Source: Promethearchaeota archaeon (GTDB taxonomy: Archaea; Asgardarchaeota; Lokiarchaeia; Sigynarchaeales; SOKP01). From it: a stretch of DNA of 9,200 bases. The first letter of the stretch is position 1. Every line of letters starts with the position of its first letter. The notes beneath the pieces were generated by a model, which was given only the letters and a program-made list of their open reading frames with translations, made no database searches and was not told the DNA's origin. Shown one piece after another: positions 6,784 through 9,200 of this stretch. Where the stretch lies: the NCBI GenBank assembly GCA_019894875.1, contig JAGXNR010000103.1, positions 1-9,200 on the forward strand. The letters run 5' to 3'. Position numbers and translations under genes: made by a program.

Positions 6784-6823
6784 TCAATTAATCAAAATTA
6801 ATGGCAATTAAAAGGGATGGAAA

Positions 6824-8257
6824 TTGTCAGAACAGAAATTATTTCAAGTTTTCGTGAATAAATTAGAATTTGATCCTGTAGATTATTTAGTATCTAGTGA
6901 AGAACAAGATCTTAGTACTTTTCAGAAACAAATGATAGATAAGGCTACTGCTATTCTGAAGGATAATATTGTTGGGAGTTTAAAATTTTTTGGAGGAAAT
7001 ATAAAAGTAAATGAGGAAAAATTCAAAGAACTAGAAAAACGAGCCGCAGAGGAATTAGAAGACGAGCAATACGAAGATATTAAGAAAGAATTGAAGACAT
7101 ACGTTAAAAAATTACGGGAATTAATAGAAAAAACATGTATTGCAATAATTCCGGTAAAAGAGATGCCTTGGGTTGATGTATTATTTCGATCAGTCCCTCG
7201 AATAGTTTTTGACAAGAAAGTTGAGCTTTTAGATAATGCAATTGCTTATTATGGAGAAATAAAATGTGCTATTTCAAGACCTACAATTTTTGGGAAAATG
7301 GGTGGTGAAAAACCTTTATTTGCACCTGTTATGGGGACTATTGATTTAGAAGGCTTCAAACTCGATGAAACCGAAAAAGGTCCAAAATCACAGATTTATT
7401 CCTATGTTAGTGCTCTCATTAATTCTCTTGATTCTGTTGTAACAAGGAATCACCTCGCAAAATATCATGAAAAGTATCAAAGACATGGAGATCCCATCTG
7501 TGATTTCCTGATGAAAGATAATGAACTAGTAAATTCATTAGAAAAGGTAACTTCTAGTATCGAATCAAATCGACTTTCTTCGGAAATGGCTGTAATAAGC
7601 ATAGCAGTTCCTCAACCCGCAGATAAAACAACTTTATTAGTAGTTGTTGATGAAGGTAAAGAGTCAAATCAATTCTCTATATGTTTTGAAGCACTCTTGA
7701 GATTTTCTGCTGAAAGTTGTAACATCCCTACTCAACCACAATCGTCTACACCACAAACTACGCCTCAACAACCTGGTGGTGTGAGAACTCCTGGGGGACA
7801 AGAACTCAAAGTTTGGAGTGCTGAAGATCTAGCCTCTGAAGCTCAAAAGAGAATGGAATCTCAGCCAAGTATGCCTGAATGGACCGAGGAGGAGTTAAAT
7901 AAGTTTGCTAGTGAGCGTGGAACAGGGTTACCGGAAGGGATGGAAGTTTGGACTGAAGATGATTTACAAGAACTAGCCCGGAAGCGACAAGGTGGCTTAG
8001 ATATTCCTGAATGGGCGCCAGATAAGGAGATGAATGAATGTGCTAAATGCGGTTATGCATTAAGACCTGGATGGAGTAAATGTCCTGTCTGTGAAACCCC
8101 TGTAGGGGCTAAACCTGAACCAGAGTCAAGTCAACAACAAACTCCCGAACCAGAAGAGGAATTAAAGGAAGAAGAAAACGAGTCTTCAGAAGAAAAACCA
8201 AATCTTGAACCAATAGAAAAATCTTCAGAGGTAGTTGAGGAAGAAAAAAAGGATTAA
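6824..8257 (+). CDS. Unknown protein with tryptophan repeats, zinc ribbon and acidic tail
   Basis: I do not recognise the family of the N-terminal part. Of 477 residues, 1-300 look like a folded, partly helical cytosolic domain: a charged, probably coiled-coil stretch at about 64-103, then mixed strands and helices, with no signal peptide or membrane segment. Residues 301-326 are a Pro/Gln/Thr-rich linker. Residues 330-395 hold three copies of a 22-23 residue unit, [VE]W[ST]xE[DE]Lxxx[AS]xxR with a following Pro (Trp331, Trp353, Trp376), and a fourth, decayed one at Trp397. This runs into a four-cysteine zinc ribbon, CAKC-x10-CPVC (Cys406, 409, 420, 423). The tail (430-477) is Glu-rich and probably disordered. 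Start: TTG with GGGATGG just upstream; an in-frame TAA lies at 6809-6811 and the nearby ATGs are out of frame. Repeats plus zinc ribbon suggest an adaptor or scaffold role, which is inference. Confidence 0.8.
   Translation: MSEQKLFQVFVNKLEFDPVDYLVSSEEQDLSTFQKQMIDKATAILKDNIVGSLKFFGGNIKVNEEKFKELEKRAAEELEDEQYEDIKKELKTYVKKLRELIEKTCIAIIPVKEMPWVDVLFRSVPRIVFDKKVELLDNAIAYYGEIKCAISRPTIFGKMGGEKPLFAPVMGTIDLEGFKLDETEKGPKSQIYSYVSALINSLDSVVTRNHLAKYHEKYQRHGDPICDFLMKDNELVNSLEKVTSSIESNRLSSEMAVISIAVPQPADKTTLLVVVDEGKESNQFSICFEALLRFSAESCNIPTQPQSSTPQTTPQQPGGVRTPGGQELKVWSAEDLASEAQKRMESQPSMPEWTEEELNKFASERGTGLPEGMEVWTEDDLQELARKRQGGLDIPEWAPDKEMNECAKCGYALRPGWSKCPVCETPVGAKPEPESSQQQTPEPEEELKEEENESSEEKPNLEPIEKSSEVVEEEKKD
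7811..8092 (+). repeat. Tandem tryptophan repeats followed by a zinc ribbon (protein-level)
   Basis: The units begin VWSAEDL, EWTEEEL, VWTEDDL and EWAPDKE, with tryptophans spaced 22, 23 and 21 residues apart. The first three share the W-S/T-x-E-acid-Leu start, an Ala/Ser further on and a basic residue near the end. The fourth keeps only the EW start and joins the Cys4 zinc ribbon. DNA identity between units is low, so the duplication is old. Confidence 0.7.
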
Positions 8258-8269
8258 TTACTATCATCA

Positions 8270-8277
8270 TTTTTTTT
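8270..8277 (+). terminator. Poly-T terminator after the zinc-ribbon gene
   Basis: Eight T begin 13 bases after the TAA stop at 8255-8257. It matches the other T tracts placed just behind stop codons in this window and argues that the following GTPase gene is transcribed separately. Confidence 0.5.
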
Positions 8278-8295
8278 GAATTTCCTTTTAAAGCA

Positions 8296-8306
8296 TTTAT
8301 AAATAA
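8296..8306 (+). promoter_or_regulatory. TATA-like box upstream of the GTPase gene
   Basis: TTTATAAATAA closely resembles the shared box at 6774-6783. It sits about 130 bases before the TTG start of the GTPase gene, implying a leader of roughly 105 bases, which is long for archaea. No better box lies nearer, although CATATAGG around 8405-8412 is a weak alternative. Confidence 0.35.
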
Positions 8307-8436
8307 CAGCGAGATATTTGTCTTTTATTAACTAAACCAATAACTTTAAATGTATACAAAAGTAGCAAGATTCCAAACTTTTTTTAAGTAAATTTTATTT
8401 TCAAACATATAGGAATTAAGAGTTTCGGAAATTTAA

Positions 8437-9200
8437 TTGTTACATAACATTTTTTTATTTAAGGGTAAAGAAGTTCAAGATATTGAAGATCTTAATATTT
8501 ATTATTACCCAAAACAAGTAATCAATGTTAATAATAAAATCCTTGTAAATAACATTTTACAAGGTCATAATCACGGATCCCCTACTGAAGATCATATCTC
8601 ATCATCAAATAGCAGCATAATACCGCATAAAAATTCAAATCACTACACTATTGATCAGCCTGTTGCTCAATATGTTAATGATCTTAATATCTATAGTTCT
8701 TGTATAGATGGAAATATTATTATAGGCTTAATCTTTGATAATGAAGACAATCCTTATGATTATAAAGAAATTTTTGAAGAATTATTGTCAGAATTGCTAC
8801 ATAAAGACTCAGGGTATTTTATCGAAGATGAGACAGAAATCGATAGTTTCTTGATTTCAATATTTATCGATATTCGTAGATATGGGGATGAGGTTGTAGA
8901 AAAACCTCCTGAAATTGAATATCACTTTCAAAGAGATTCTTTTTTCAAGGTCTTTCTATTTGGAATTGATGAAACAGGGAAATCAAGTCTTGTCCGAAGA
9001 TTAAAAACAGGGGAATTCAATGATAATTATTTCACTCCCACAAGAAAATTTGATATACAATATATTCAAGCAGAAGAAGGAGGCTTATTGGCATTTTGGG
9101 ACATGCCTGGACAGCAATTTTTGCGCCGTAAGTGGCTTATTGGTCTTCAAGATTCAAACATCATCGTTTATATGTTAGATATTGCCAATCAGCGTAGATT
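8437..9200 (+). CDS. Arf/Ras-like small GTPase with N-terminal longin- or roadblock-like domain, 3' end missing
   Basis: The reading frame is open from 8437 to the window edge (254 full codons). Residues 172-254 are a GTPase domain: P-loop GIDETGKSS (176-184) with Lys182, switch I TPTRKF with Thr202, and WDMPGQ (221-226), followed by RRKW and IIVYMLDI as in Arf (RxxW...LIFVVD). The NKxD and SAK motifs must lie beyond the window. Residues 1-171 are extra: strand-like NIFLFKGKEV, a polar low-complexity stretch (about 45-75), then IDGNIIIGLIFDNEDNPYDYKEIFEELLSELL, which resembles the strand-strand-helix core of longin/roadblock folds that bind GTPases in eukaryotes and Asgard archaea. The start is TTG at 8437, the first possible start after an in-frame TAA, with GGAAA about 9 bases upstream; no ATG precedes the first strand. 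The fold assignment of the N-terminal part is inference; the GTPase call is firm. Confidence 0.85.
   Translation, partial: MLHNIFLFKGKEVQDIEDLNIYYYPKQVINVNNKILVNNILQGHNHGSPTEDHISSSNSSIIPHKNSNHYTIDQPVAQYVNDLNIYSSCIDGNIIIGLIFDNEDNPYDYKEIFEELLSELLHKDSGYFIEDETEIDSFLISIFIDIRRYGDEVVEKPPEIEYHFQRDSFFKVFLFGIDETGKSSLVRRLKTGEFNDNYFTPTRKFDIQYIQAEEGGLLAFWDMPGQQFLRRKWLIGLQDSNIIVYMLDIANQRR

Noticed and set aside
6743..6787. N-terminal extension of the dehydrogenase from ATG 6787
   Set aside because: The added residues are Ile/Tyr/Phe-rich codons made from promoter sequence including the TATA box; the family fold begins after the Met at 6742.
6922..7215. 97-codon minus-strand reading frame
   Set aside because: It is antisense to the zinc-ribbon gene; the Ser/Phe-rich product mirrors a Lys/Glu-rich coding stretch.
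8350..8391. Thirteen-codon ATG reading frame upstream of the GTPase gene
   Set aside because: No Shine-Dalgarno sequence, and the tail is coded by a T run; most likely leader or non-coding sequence.

Overview
The window looks like AT-rich archaeal DNA, most probably from an Asgard (Lokiarchaeia-like) genome assembled from a metagenome. The grounds are these. The last gene is a eukaryote-like small GTPase of the Arf/Ras group with an extra N-terminal domain. TATA-box-like promoters and T-run terminators are present. TTG start codons are used repeatedly. The metabolic genes are of archaeal kinds: a GH57 branching-type enzyme, a ribbon-helix-helix regulator and zinc-ribbon proteins. The lineage is an inference; there is no rRNA or other phylogenetic marker in the window.

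Layout. Positions 1-23 are not genomic: they match the Nextera transposase adapter, so the contig end is a library artefact and the universal stress protein gene beside it (26-433, +) has lost its 5' end. Three minus-strand sugar genes follow, in transcription order from right to left: a GalT-like hexose-1-phosphate nucleotidylyltransferase (3458-4690), an NDP-sugar pyrophosphorylase with a C-terminal hexapeptide-repeat domain (2148-3296) and a GH57 glucan-branching-type enzyme (443-2032). Next comes a small ribbon-helix-helix regulator (4926-5216, -), about 470 bases of very AT-rich non-coding DNA, and a divergent D-2-hydroxyacid dehydrogenase homologue (5690-6742, -). That gene shares one palindromic TATA box with a divergently transcribed protein of unknown function carrying Trp repeats and a zinc ribbon (6824-8257, +). 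The window ends inside a two-domain Arf-like GTPase (8437 to beyond 9200, +) that starts at TTG.

How the genes work together. The three sugar genes suggest hexose-1-phosphate activation to a nucleotide sugar and building of a branched glucan such as glycogen; no glucan synthase is visible here. The 115-161 base gaps between them, with poly-T and TATA signals, suggest separate or only partly coupled transcripts. The two rightmost genes are the least explained: a cytosolic zinc-ribbon protein with about three 22-residue tryptophan repeats, and a GTPase behind a longin- or roadblock-like N-terminal domain with a polar insert. A link between them is possible but rests only on proximity, and a T8 tract separates them.
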